Source: UBA965 sp046303375
Lineage (GTDB): Bacteria; Chloroflexota; Chloroflexia; Chloroflexales; Roseiflexaceae
Assembly: GCA_046303375.1 (NCBI GenBank)
Contig: JBKCGB010000071.1
Span: forward strand, 5,592-69,591
Direction: 5' to 3'
Length of the DNA: 64,000 nucleotides
In this document: positions 49,567 through 58,295 of the stretch, in pieces
Layout of the letters: each line of letters opens with the position of its first letter
How positions within the stretch are numbered: position 1 is the stretch's first letter
Notes under the pieces: model-generated
The model's database searches: none
The model's input: the letters and a program-made list of their open reading frames with translations, nothing else
What the model was told of the DNA's origin: nothing
Translations under genes and position numbers: made by a program

Positions 49567-52461
49567 TCAACGTATTCCAGCAACACCAGCATAGTCTGCT
49601 GGGAACTCATACACCACACTCTGCATTGTAAACGTTCCATCAACGTCATTGACGGTATACTCAGGCGTTCGATAAACTTCAGAAAAGCCGTATCTCGGAT
49701 CTGCCAACATGGCTTGTATCATGGCTCGGGTAGCCGTATTCGGGCGTTGCAACGAGTCAAGTACCAAATACCGTGCCTGATAATGCTTGGCAAGCCGCAA
49801 CAGGGTTACTGCATCGCTATCTGCGGGAATCATCACCGCAGGTCGTTGCGCATACCAGTTAAGTTGCCACGGCACGCGAGTCATCATCACGGTACTCAAT
49901 GGAGTTTTTTGTTGCAGATAGTTGTACATGTCGCGGTCTGCGGAGACAAGTTGCTGATCAATGCGTTGTCGCTGCAGAATAAACTGCATGGTCTCATAGT
50001 TTGTCACTGAAAGAAGTGCAATCACACCGACAATCACCGGTGCAAGCAACTTGCCACGAAACCAAACTTTGGCACGATCGATGATTGCGACCAGCGTGGC
50101 TGCCGCGTAGAGCGCCATCCAAGGCAACAAGACGACCCAATATCGTGGCTCGTTGGCATGCCAATACGTCACCATGAATAAGAGATACGGCACCGTCATC
50201 GCCACGAGTAAGCGCTTGATCATCGCTTGAGCCGTAGAATTCCACACAAAGAAGCCGAGCAATGCGGCCCACAACCACGGTGCCTGAAGCAAACCGGTGG
50301 CATCTCGTGCAGCGCCAAAATGCTGAAGCGACTGCGGTAAATAATCAAATGACGGAAGCATGTAATTGCGCACAGCGAGGAGCTGATTCATCAGCTTCCG
50401 TGACGCCCCATCAAATCCCCAGCGCAACAACCAGCTACGATCTGGCACGTCACCACTGCCAATCTCTCCATCACTTGCATAGACACGATAAATAGCATCC
50501 CACTGCGTGTATTCGAGCAACCACGCATCGACTTGCTCGGTGGTATGTGCAGGTGAACCATAGAGACGCATGTTATATTCTACGTAGGGAGAAACACACA
50601 ACAACGCAACCACCGTCCATACACATACTGGCCAGATACGCATCCACAAGGCACGCACATTGACGCGCAAACGGTCGAGGCGTGTCGTGATGAGTGGGTG
50701 ATTGAGTGCTGCGCGATAGTCGTAGAGCAACCAAAGCCCCATGCCGAATGCGAGCATACCACCACTACCGGGTTTTTGCAGGAGCATTAAACCCGTCCAA
50801 ACACCGGCTTGCAAGACGCGCACCACCGGTGATTCATACCATCGTGTATGAGTGGTGGTTGGTGCGCTCGCACGGATATCATATACGGCAACCATCGCAC
50901 CCAATGCAAATGTTACAAATGCTAAATCAGTGGTAGCATATTCGAGCTGTCGATAGAGAAACGTATTCACTGCCAATACTGCTACAGCCAATGTACCTAC
51001 ACGACCATCCCAGATACGTAATGAAATTCGCCATATCAATTGCAGTAGCAACGCATAAAAGAAGTAATTCGGGATACGCGCAGCTGCATCATTCGCGCCA
51101 GTCAACAAAAACACGGCAGCAATCCACACGGGCTGCAACAGTGGCCATGTTTCTTGCGGGTGGGTCACTGATGGATAGATTGCATAAAACTGTGTCACAT
51201 AATCGACTACCCAGCCACGACCATTTACGAGGTTACGTGCGACCACCGCGTTATCCGCATAATCAGCATGCCCAATAAACGGTGCAGTGTAGGTAATCGT
51301 TGCCCCCGTACCGACCACCAACACGAATAGCACATAAAAGACTGGCGCACTCTGTTTTTGCCACCAATCAACGAGGCGAGTCAAGACCCCTGCAAGCGGC
51401 AAAAAGATGCCAACCGCACCAACGATGAGTACCCCCACACCAACCAGCAACGTTTGCCAGAATGGGTGCGGCAGAAACAGCGGAATTGGCAGCTTTTGCA
51501 GCACATAGACAAGTATGACGGACACTGCAAACCATAGTCCGCAGCCAAGGCCGGCGCCACGTGCAAACACGTGGTAGATGGCATACCATGCACGCACTAC
51601 ATCTCGACGGAGCATCCAAACAGCGACAACGGCGAGCACAGCCACCACAAATGGCAACAACGCAACGACGTAGATGCGTTGAAACGCAATCATTGTGAGT
51701 GTCACTGTGGTAACCACCAGACTGATTACCAATGCAACGGTGGTACGGCGCCACACCATTACTGCAACAACATAGAGCAACACCGCAAACACGATACCCC
51801 ATGCCATAAATGAGAGCGGAGGCATATTGAGTGCCACCCAATCATTGGGCGTTGCTACGGCAATACGCTCGACGCGTATGCCTTTGGGGCGGATATCGGC
51901 ATGCGTGGTTGTGGCAGTAAACACGTCGGACATTACGAGCGCAATGGCAATCTCTCCACTGGTATTGCGCATCGCCGGAAGTACGACATAGTAATCCTCA
52001 AAAGTGGTTGTAGGGGTAAAGACGGCTAGATCATCACCATTGACCCGCACGGTTACTGTCGGTTGATCTTGATCAGTATCGCGCACATCACTCGGCCAGC
52101 CTGCCATGCGCACCATGAGCGAGACATCAGCCCCCTGGTCAAACGCAGGGATAGTCACAAACGCCTGTTGACGTGTCCATCGGCTACGCCCTGATGCCGC
52201 ATCATCACTGATTTCATCACCATACCACGCATCAGCGTCCTGCGCGCCAAGCCCAGCGCTACTACGCAAAAAGAGCCGGTCACCGAGTGAACCGACAGCG
52301 ATATCAACTGATGAAGGTGCTTGAAACGCCAACAATATGGTCAACACCACAAACAGCCCGTATACCACAAACCGCCAATCAAACGCTGTAGCCAGTGGAT
52401 GAAGCAGGCGAATTCGCTGAGATCGCCGGAGTCGTAATTGTGCGGTACTTTGTGTCGTCAC
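49567..52461 (-). CDS. Large GT39-like membrane glycosyltransferase
   Basis: The 964-residue protein starts with a basic cytoplasmic tail and one helix (WRFVVYGLFVVLTILLAF). An extracellular beta-type domain follows at about residues 60-210, then twelve or so helices. The GT-C acidic motif lies in GHADYADNAVVARNL, with a Pro/His-rich loop after it (SVTHPQETWPLLQP). The C-terminal outer domain is short. The GTG at 52461 follows GGAG by 6 bases; an ATG 32 codons upstream has no such site. It heads the three-glycosyltransferase unit. The extra N-terminal sandwich between the first two helices is not usual for the family. Confidence 0.82.
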   Translation of the reverse strand: MTTQSTAQLRLRRSQRIRLLHPLATAFDWRFVVYGLFVVLTILLAFQAPSSVDIAVGSLGDRLFLRSSAGLGAQDADAWYGDEISDDAASGRSRWTRQQAFVTIPAFDQGADVSLMVRMAGWPSDVRDTDQDQPTVTVRVNGDDLAVFTPTTTFEDYYVVLPAMRNTSGEIAIALVMSDVFTATTTHADIRPKGIRVERIAVATPNDWVALNMPPLSFMAWGIVFAVLLYVVAVMVWRRTTVALVISLVVTTVTLTMIAFQRIYVVALLPFVVAVLAVVAVWMLRRDVVRAWYAIYHVFARGAGLGCGLWFAVSVILVYVLQKLPIPLFLPHPFWQTLLVGVGVLIVGAVGIFLPLAGVLTRLVDWWQKQSAPVFYVLFVLVVGTGATITYTAPFIGHADYADNAVVARNLVNGRGWVVDYVTQFYAIYPSVTHPQETWPLLQPVWIAAVFLLTGANDAAARIPNYFFYALLLQLIWRISLRIWDGRVGTLAVAVLAVNTFLYRQLEYATTDLAFVTFALGAMVAVYDIRASAPTTTHTRWYESPVVRVLQAGVWTGLMLLQKPGSGGMLAFGMGLWLLYDYRAALNHPLITTRLDRLRVNVRALWMRIWPVCVWTVVALLCVSPYVEYNMRLYGSPAHTTEQVDAWLLEYTQWDAIYRVYASDGEIGSGDVPDRSWLLRWGFDGASRKLMNQLLAVRNYMLPSFDYLPQSLQHFGAARDATGLLQAPWLWAALLGFFVWNSTAQAMIKRLLVAMTVPYLLFMVTYWHANEPRYWVVLLPWMALYAAATLVAIIDRAKVWFRGKLLAPVIVGVIALLSVTNYETMQFILQRQRIDQQLVSADRDMYNYLQQKTPLSTVMMTRVPWQLNWYAQRPAVMIPADSDAVTLLRLAKHYQARYLVLDSLQRPNTATRAMIQAMLADPRYGFSEVYRTPEYTVNDVDGTFTMQSVVYEFPADYAGVAGIR

Positions 52462-52537
52462 GTCAACTCCGTGATAAAAACGGCATGATAGAGTGTGGTG
52501 CCAATCAACAACCGATGATTTCCATCTGTATGTACCG

Positions 52538-52543
52538 ATTGTA
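52538..52543 (-). promoter_or_regulatory. Possible -10 for the glycosyltransferase operon
   Basis: TACAAT on the minus strand (complement of 52538-52543) lies about 80 bases before the GTG at 52461. Its -35 would overlap the fadD terminator and is poor, so support is weak. Confidence 0.3.
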
Positions 52544-52556
52544 CCAAAAAGTGACA

Positions 52557-52599
52557 CATAAAAAACAACTCCCCACCATACTTGATGGCGGGGAGTTGT
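52557..52599 (-). terminator. Rho-independent terminator after fadD
   Basis: On the minus strand ACAACTCCCC and GGGGAGTTGT (52565-52574 and 52590-52599) form a 10-bp stem with an inner partial stem, followed by TTTTTTATG. It closes the anti-sigma/small protein/fadD unit and isolates it from the glycosyltransferase genes. Confidence 0.88.
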
Positions 52600-52610
52600 G
52601 TATCGACATG

Positions 52611-54320
52611 TTACTTCTTCGTAAATTGGGCAACTAATTCACGACGCAACACTTTACCAACCGTGGTTTTGGGGAGTTCGGTGCGGAATTCAAAATGACG
52701 TGGAACTTTGAATTCAGCCAAATACTGTTTGCAGAATGTCTTGAGCGATTCAACGTCGATGGGTGAGCCATCATGTGTCACGATGAATGCAGTTACCGTG
52801 TCGTCACCACGTGCCTCATTGCGAATACCAACGACTGCTGCTTCACGTACCTGTGGATGCATGAAAAGCACTTCTTCGACATCGCGTGGTAACACCTTGA
52901 GACCACCACTAATAATCATATCCTTCAGACGATCTACTATGTAAAAATAGCCGTCATCATCGGTTTTAGCGATATCACCTGTGCGCAACCAACCATCTGC
53001 GGTGATTGTTTGTGCCGTCTCCTCAGGGCGCTCCCAGTAGCCCTTCATAACCTGTGGGCCGCGCACCCACAACTCACCTGTGGCATCACTTCCGATTGGA
53101 ATATCCGCACCTGTTTCGAGATCGACAATTTTGGCATCAGTGTTCGATAACGGAATGCCTACAGATCCCTTTTTCGATACTCCATAGAGCGGATTCGCAT
53201 GCGAAACCGGCGAGAGCTCAGTCATACCAAATCCTTCGATTAAGCGCCCACCCGTCAACTCGATGAATTTTGTTTGTACTTCCACCGGTAGGGGAGCAGA
53301 ACCGCTCAAACAGGCTTTAATCGATCGCAAATCATAGTTTGCAATGTTGGGATGGTTGACAATGCCAATATACATTGCAGGCACTCCAGGATAGATGGTA
53401 GAGCGCTCTTTCTGCATGATATTCATCACGTTTTCAATTGGGCGTGGATTAGGTACAACTTGGATCTCAGCACCGATACTAATGCCATAGACCATGGCCA
53501 CAACCAACCCATACACATGGAAGAACGGAATCGCACACATGAACTTCTCGGCACCACGCTCTGCACTCGTAAACCACGCATTAATCTGTGTTGCATTGAC
53601 GAGCAGATTGCGATGGGTAAGCATGGCTGCTTTGGGCAAGCCCGTCGTACCACCCGTATACTGCAGCACGGCTACGTCGTCGGGGTCAACTGTCACACCA
53701 GGTGCCATAGCCGAGTACTTTTTGAGCAGTGACTCAAAAAAGAATATATCGTGCTCAGGCTTTACTTCGACCCAATCTGGTTGACGCTTTTGTTTGGCCT
53801 TGACTAACGTGCGTGAAACGGTATTCAACATATCAAACATGTGACACACAATCACACGTTTAATGTTTGTATCTGACTGAATTTCGCGCAATCGTGGATA
53901 GAACAGGTTGAGCAATACGATAGTCTCTGCACCAGAATCAATTACTTGGTGCTTGAGTTCTCGCGCAGTATAGGTGGGGTTGTTATTTACCACAATTGCA
54001 CCAATGCGCATCGCGGCCATAAACACAATCACATAATGCACTGAATTGGGCAACATGACCGCAATACGGTCACCTTTACGCACACCCAACTGTGACAACG
54101 CATTCGCAAACCGCTCTACTTTGTTGGATAGCTCGGCGTACGTAATTGCGGTACCCACCGTATAGCGCCCACCCAGCAAATAGCTCAAAATCAGCCGCAC
54201 TGCAGTGTTATTTGGGAACTCGCGGACCACTCCAGAAAAAACCCGATAAAGATCACTCTCAGGAAATTCGAGTGTTGCGGGCACAACTGGCTCATATGAG
54301 CGTAGCCAAGGTTTGTCCAT
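52611..54320 (-). CDS. fadD: Long-chain fatty acid-CoA ligase
   Basis: This 569-residue ANL-family enzyme activates fatty acids as acyl-AMP then acyl-CoA. Motifs: P-loop QYTGGTTGLPKAAMLTH, the A5 region EGFGMTELSP, TGELWVRGPQVMKGYW, the A7/A8 hinge LRTGDIAKTDDDGYFYIVDR and the catalytic Lys near the end in PKTTVGKVLRREL. The N-terminal DKPWLRSYE is typical of FadD from this bacterial branch. A very strong AAAGGAGG precedes the ATG. It is the last gene before a terminator. Beta-oxidation genes are not in the window. Confidence 0.93.
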   Translation of the reverse strand: MDKPWLRSYEPVVPATLEFPESDLYRVFSGVVREFPNNTAVRLILSYLLGGRYTVGTAITYAELSNKVERFANALSQLGVRKGDRIAVMLPNSVHYVIVFMAAMRIGAIVVNNNPTYTARELKHQVIDSGAETIVLLNLFYPRLREIQSDTNIKRVIVCHMFDMLNTVSRTLVKAKQKRQPDWVEVKPEHDIFFFESLLKKYSAMAPGVTVDPDDVAVLQYTGGTTGLPKAAMLTHRNLLVNATQINAWFTSAERGAEKFMCAIPFFHVYGLVVAMVYGISIGAEIQVVPNPRPIENVMNIMQKERSTIYPGVPAMYIGIVNHPNIANYDLRSIKACLSGSAPLPVEVQTKFIELTGGRLIEGFGMTELSPVSHANPLYGVSKKGSVGIPLSNTDAKIVDLETGADIPIGSDATGELWVRGPQVMKGYWERPEETAQTITADGWLRTGDIAKTDDDGYFYIVDRLKDMIISGGLKVLPRDVEEVLFMHPQVREAAVVGIRNEARGDDTVTAFIVTHDGSPIDVESLKTFCKQYLAEFKVPRHFEFRTELPKTTVGKVLRRELVAQFTKK

Positions 54321-54364
54321 GGATTCCTCCTTTGGTAATCAGCAACATTGCACAGATACTATGC

Positions 54365-54538
54365 CTACTCTACATCGGCACGTAGCCACCCACGTTCACT
54401 CGCCATGTACTTAATTGTTGTGTCATCGGGGGGATACAAGCCTGCTTCTTGATAGGTGTATGCCAGCAATGCGGCGCCAGCCAAAACTCCAACTACCAGT
54501 CCACAGACAAATGCCACAAAGTGTGTCGCAGTACGCAT
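54365..54538 (-). CDS. 57-residue single-helix membrane protein, unknown
   Basis: This short frame (start MRTATHFVAFVCGL, end SERGWLRADVE) has one membrane helix at about residues 7-28 with a Gly-rich face (GLVVGVLAGAALLAY). A charged tail with YPPDDTTIKYMASERG follows. GGAAG lies 7 bases before its ATG. It fits neatly between the anti-sigma-like gene and fadD, in the same direction, which supports it as real. I do not recognise it. It could be a small partner of the anti-sigma protein or of membrane lipid metabolism. Confidence 0.6.
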   Translation of the reverse strand: MRTATHFVAFVCGLVVGVLAGAALLAYTYQEAGLYPPDDTTIKYMASERGWLRADVE

Positions 54539-54583
54539 GGTACACTTCCATTTTACCGTAAAATCGAGCCTACAAACAATCCA

Positions 54584-55336
54584 CTATTTACTATACACCA
54601 AGTGAAATACACGTGGGCCAACGGGCAGCTCTGCGTGTGATGCAAACTCTTGCGACACTTCTACCGTACAACCATCACACCATGACAAATCCTCATTGTA
54701 GAGCCATACATTACCATCTTCATCAGTTTCTAATGTACCAATGCGAATGATTTGGTCGTTGCCTTTCAGCCATGCCACATACACCGTTAAAGGTGGCGCA
54801 AGTGGGATATCTCGCCCGACAAAGAGTACTCCGCTCGATGTAGGATGAATATACCCAGACAGCGCACCATGATTTAACACGCTATCACGATTGAATCGTA
54901 CCGTCACGATACCCTCACGCGCCATGAACTCCGCAATACGTCCACTGCGTGAGTCAATGATTTGTGGCGTCTGCACACTCGCAAGTGACAACTGTGAGCG
55001 CGTGTCATACCCCTGCCACAAATAGGTACTTGCGAGTGCTGACCCTACCACAAACAGCACCAGTGCGAGTACCCAGCGGATCGCATCAACAAATCGCGCA
55101 GTGCGGACCACTGAACCAAAGTCGCGGTCAAACGCAACAATATTAAAAAGTTGTTTCTTTACATGAGTACGGGCGTGAGGCGCATTCGGGCTGTAAAGTG
55201 ATTCACGCAGCTCGATGACGAGACGCAGACACCGCTCACAGTCACGAATGTGGGCATCAACAAGTGCCATCTCTTCGTGCGAGAGTGTCGCAAGTACAAA
55301 TTCGAACAATAGTTCGGTTGGGTGTGATGCAGTCAT
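54584..55336 (-). CDS. RskA-like anti-sigma factor
   Basis: The 250-residue protein has an N-terminal zinc-type anti-sigma domain with HIRDCERC (His-x3-Cys-x2-Cys). One membrane helix follows (about residues 85-105, WVLALVLFVVGSALASTY), then an outside C-terminal domain with LTVYVAWLKGNDQI...GTL typical of RskA. Such proteins hold an ECF sigma factor at the membrane until regulated proteolysis frees it. The partner sigma gene is not adjacent, as it normally would be. The start is set at 55336; an in-frame extension of 18 codons upstream is possible. Two Cys in LSWCDGCTVEV may be redox-active. Confidence 0.75.
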   Translation of the reverse strand: MTASHPTELLFEFVLATLSHEEMALVDAHIRDCERCLRLVIELRESLYSPNAPHARTHVKKQLFNIVAFDRDFGSVVRTARFVDAIRWVLALVLFVVGSALASTYLWQGYDTRSQLSLASVQTPQIIDSRSGRIAEFMAREGIVTVRFNRDSVLNHGALSGYIHPTSSGVLFVGRDIPLAPPLTVYVAWLKGNDQIIRIGTLETDEDGNVWLYNEDLSWCDGCTVEVSQEFASHAELPVGPRVFHLVYSK

Positions 55337-55351
55337 TTCACATCTGTCAGT

Positions 55352-55365
55352 CGACGCAAGCGTCG
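55352..55365. promoter_or_regulatory. CGACGC-AA-GCGTCG palindrome
   Basis: A near-complete dyad just upstream of the anti-sigma-like gene, inside its possible N-terminal extension. It may be an operator or only chance. Confidence 0.3.
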
Positions 55366-55398
55366 TGATGGTGAAGGCACAACGGTGCAACCTTCAGG

Positions 55399-55420
55399 AA
55401 AGATGAAACAAAGATGAACC
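55399..55420 (-). promoter_or_regulatory. Two 11-base direct repeats, PHO-box-like
   Basis: AAAGATGAAAC (55399-55409) is followed immediately by AAAGATGAACC (55410-55420). On the minus strand this reads GGTTCATCTTT then GTTTCATCTTT. Two direct repeats one helical turn apart are the binding form of OmpR/PhoB-class regulators. They lie about 63 bases before the anti-sigma-like start. Confidence 0.4.
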
Positions 55421-55506
55421 AACAGTGACAGTGATACCTATGGATTGTACGCACCGTATTTCAAAATAGATGTATGAGGGAGATAACACCAATATATAGG
55501 ATTGTC

Positions 55507-56652
55507 TTAGACACGGAGCGCCGCTGATTTGGCAATCACTTCGGCATGCAAAAATCGCTGAATGATGGGTGTTTGCGCAAGATACTCCAACAAAAATGCA
55601 TCGTGACCAGCCGTAGAGTGCAACTCAGCAATTTCCACGTTACCCCCATTTGCACGCACAGCATCAGCTATTTTTAACGATTCACTCGTAGGGTACAACC
55701 AATCTGAGTCAAACGAAAGAATACAGGTAGGTTTGTGCCATCGACTCAACGCGGCCTGCAAGGATGGAAATCCTTGCGTGATATCCCAATAATCCATGGC
55801 TTTGGTGATATAGAGATAGCTATTGGCATCAAAGCGTTCGTTGAATCGGTGCGCTTGATGTGCCAGGTACGCATCAATTTCAAACTCTGGCGCCAACGAA
55901 TATGCGGGTTGGGTGGTAGTACCATATCGTTGACCGAACCGGTGCTGCAACGAAGCATCACTGAGGTAGGTGATATGACCAATCATGCGTGCAACAGCTA
56001 ATCCGTCACACGGTGGATCAGCCACGTCGTAGTAGCCATTGCACCATTTCGGATCACGCATAATCGCTTGACGACCAATTACGTTCCACGCCACTGCTTG
56101 TGCTTGATGGCTGGCACTCGTTGCTAATAGAATCGCACGATTGAGTCGAGAGGGATGCTGAGCCATCCATTCGATTGCCTGAAATCCCCCCATCGACCCA
56201 CCTGCCACTGCATGGAGTTCTGCAATTCCAAGCATGTCGATGAGACGCACTTGTGCCATCACCATGTCACGTATAGTCACCACAGGGAAGTCTGCTGCGT
56301 AACGCCTTCCCGTCAATGGATTCAACGTCAACGGCCCACTGCTGCCCTTGCATCCACCCAACACATTGCTACAAATCACAAAGTACTTGTCCGTGTCGAA
56401 TGCACGTCCCGGACCAACCATGGTATCCCACCAGCCTGGTTTACGATCATGTACGCTATGGTAGCCGGCAGCATGCGCATCACCAGAAAGTGCGTGCAAC
56501 AACAGAATGGCGTTATCTCGTGCATCGTTGAGCGTACCGTATGTTTCATACGCAAGCGTCACTTCTGGCAAGATATCACCCGAACTCAGGCGCAATGGTT
56601 CATTGCTCGTAAAGTACTGTGTATGCACTATTCCTACACCGTGTTGGTTCAT
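55507..56652 (-). CDS. metX: Homoserine O-acyltransferase
   Basis: This 381-residue alpha/beta hydrolase acylates homoserine with acetyl-CoA (or succinyl-CoA in some members) for methionine synthesis. The nucleophile is Ser153 in AGGSMGGFQ, with the acid in FDSDWLYPTSE and His in AGHDAFLLEY. The acyl-specificity loop reads LGGCKGSSGP. The ATG at 56652 is chosen because AGGTG lies 8 bases upstream; an ATG two codons earlier is too close. It follows metY by about 30 bases, under control of the SAM-I riboswitch. Acetyl is more likely than succinyl because the partner is a MetY-type sulfhydrylase. Confidence 0.93.
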   Translation of the reverse strand: MNQHGVGIVHTQYFTSNEPLRLSSGDILPEVTLAYETYGTLNDARDNAILLLHALSGDAHAAGYHSVHDRKPGWWDTMVGPGRAFDTDKYFVICSNVLGGCKGSSGPLTLNPLTGRRYAADFPVVTIRDMVMAQVRLIDMLGIAELHAVAGGSMGGFQAIEWMAQHPSRLNRAILLATSASHQAQAVAWNVIGRQAIMRDPKWCNGYYDVADPPCDGLAVARMIGHITYLSDASLQHRFGQRYGTTTQPAYSLAPEFEIDAYLAHQAHRFNERFDANSYLYITKAMDYWDITQGFPSLQAALSRWHKPTCILSFDSDWLYPTSESLKIADAVRANGGNVEIAELHSTAGHDAFLLEYLAQTPIIQRFLHAEVIAKSAALRV

Positions 56653-56681
56653 ACGCATGCCACCTTTGCTACAGTCCTTTG

Positions 56682-57965
56682 CTAGATACTGGCAAGTGCC
56701 TGATCAATGTCTGCCAAAATATCACTCAAGGTTTCAATACCGATCGACAAGCGCACAAAATCCTCACTCACTCCGGTCAGTGTGAGCTCATCTGCAGTCA
56801 ATTGGCTATGCGTGGTTGATGCAGGGTGAATCGCCAAACTGCGCGCATCGCCGATATTTGCCACATGCGAAAAGAGTTTCAAGCGATTGATGAATTGCGT
56901 ACCAGCCGCACGGCCACCTTTGACACCAAAACCCAAAATGCCACTCTGTCCTTTGGGCATGTACTTTTGTGCCAGATGATAGCTCGGATGGTCGGCTAGA
57001 CCGGGGTAGCGCACCCAGGCTACTTTGGGGTGGTTCTGCAGGTGCTTGGCAACAGCAAGTGCATTGCTACTGTGGCGCTCCATACGCAAGCCAAGTGTTT
57101 CGATGCCTTGCAACAACAAAAATGCATTGAATGGACTCAAGCAGGCACCCATATCACGCAACCCCTGCACACGTGCTTTGAGGATGTATGCAGGGGCACC
57201 GAGATCAGCATAGACCAGTCCATGGTACGAGGCATCAGGTGTAGTCATTTCAGGAAAGCGTGCACTACGCCAGTTAAATTTGCCGCCATCAACCAGAATG
57301 CCACCAATCGAAGTCCCGTGCCCACCCATGTATTTGGTGACTGAGTGAACGATTAAATCTGCACCCCATTCGAACGGTCGGCACAAATACGGGGTAGCAG
57401 TAGTGGCATCAACCATCACGGGCACCCCATGCTCATGTGCAATGGCGGCGATGGTTTCGAGATCAACAATATCAAGGCGCGGATTCCCAACCAACTCGAG
57501 ATACACGAGTTTGGTACGACTATCGATTGCCTTACGAAATCCCTCGTGGTCTCGTGCATCTACAAATTTGGTAGTAACACCATATTTGGGCAATGTGTGC
57601 CGAAACAAATTGTACGTCCCACCATACAAGTCACTCGATGAAATGATATTGTCACCGACACTTGCAATGTTGAGTACACCCAACGTCTGTGCGGCCTGCC
57701 CTGATGCCAGTGCAAGTGCTCCCACGCCCCCTTCGAGCGCTGCAATGCGCTGCTCCAGTACGTCGGTGGTTGGATTCATCAACCGGGTGTAGATGTTACC
57801 GAATTCTTGCAAACCAAAAAGGCGTGCCGCATGGTCGGTGTCTTTGAACTGATAGGACGTGGTCTGGTAAATTGGCACCGCACGTGATCCCGTGGTGGGG
57901 TCAGGGGTTTGGCCAGCATGCAGGGCTTTGGTCTCGAAGCCGTGAAATTCAGATGCTTGTGTCAT
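56682..57965 (-). CDS. metY: O-acetylhomoserine sulfhydrylase
   Basis: This 427-residue Cys/Met-metabolism PLP enzyme joins O-acetylhomoserine with sulfide to give homocysteine. The PLP lysine is Lys211 in HSVTKYMGGHG. Other hallmarks are YTRLMNPTTDVLEQRIAALEGG, ALASGQAAQTL, SSDLYGGTYNLF, and the end EDFVRLSIGIETLSDI. GAGG precedes the ATG with a suitable gap. It is the first gene after a SAM-I riboswitch and its terminator, so high SAM should shut it off. Metabolically it follows MetX in the direct-sulfhydrylation route. Confidence 0.95.
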   Translation of the reverse strand: MTQASEFHGFETKALHAGQTPDPTTGSRAVPIYQTTSYQFKDTDHAARLFGLQEFGNIYTRLMNPTTDVLEQRIAALEGGVGALALASGQAAQTLGVLNIASVGDNIISSSDLYGGTYNLFRHTLPKYGVTTKFVDARDHEGFRKAIDSRTKLVYLELVGNPRLDIVDLETIAAIAHEHGVPVMVDATTATPYLCRPFEWGADLIVHSVTKYMGGHGTSIGGILVDGGKFNWRSARFPEMTTPDASYHGLVYADLGAPAYILKARVQGLRDMGACLSPFNAFLLLQGIETLGLRMERHSSNALAVAKHLQNHPKVAWVRYPGLADHPSYHLAQKYMPKGQSGILGFGVKGGRAAGTQFINRLKLFSHVANIGDARSLAIHPASTTHSQLTADELTLTGVSEDFVRLSIGIETLSDILADIDQALASI

Positions 57966-57982
57966 TGAAATACCTCAACGTA

Positions 57983-58012
57983 TAAAAAAGACTCTTGTCT
58001 GTAGACAAGAGC
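57983..58012 (-). terminator. Riboswitch-controlled terminator before metY
   Basis: On the minus strand CTCTTGTCT pairs with AGACAAGAG (57992-58000 and 58003-58011) around two bases, then TCTTTTTTATA. It ends 18 bases before the metY start. Its 5' arm GCTCTTGTC can instead pair with GATGAGAGC of riboswitch helix P1 over nine bases, giving a clear antiterminator. Confidence 0.9.
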
Positions 58013-58063
58013 TTCAATCGTGGGTACTTCCAACTACAGTGCAATATAGTCAGCACGAGCCAT

Positions 58064-58201
<138 letters not shown>

Positions 58202-58224
58202 ATCGCCTATTCAATTGTGCGTTT

Positions 58225-58253
58225 AGTATAGAGTACTCAATATGGGTTGTCAA
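58225..58253 (-). promoter_or_regulatory. Strong sigma-70 promoter of the metYX operon
   Basis: TTGACA (complement of 58248-58253) and TATACT (complement of 58225-58230) are separated by exactly 17 bases. Transcription would start near 58218, just before riboswitch P1. Confidence 0.85.
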
Positions 58254-58295
58254 GTAATGGTAGAATATCGCAGACAACCAGCAAAGGTGGATGCG

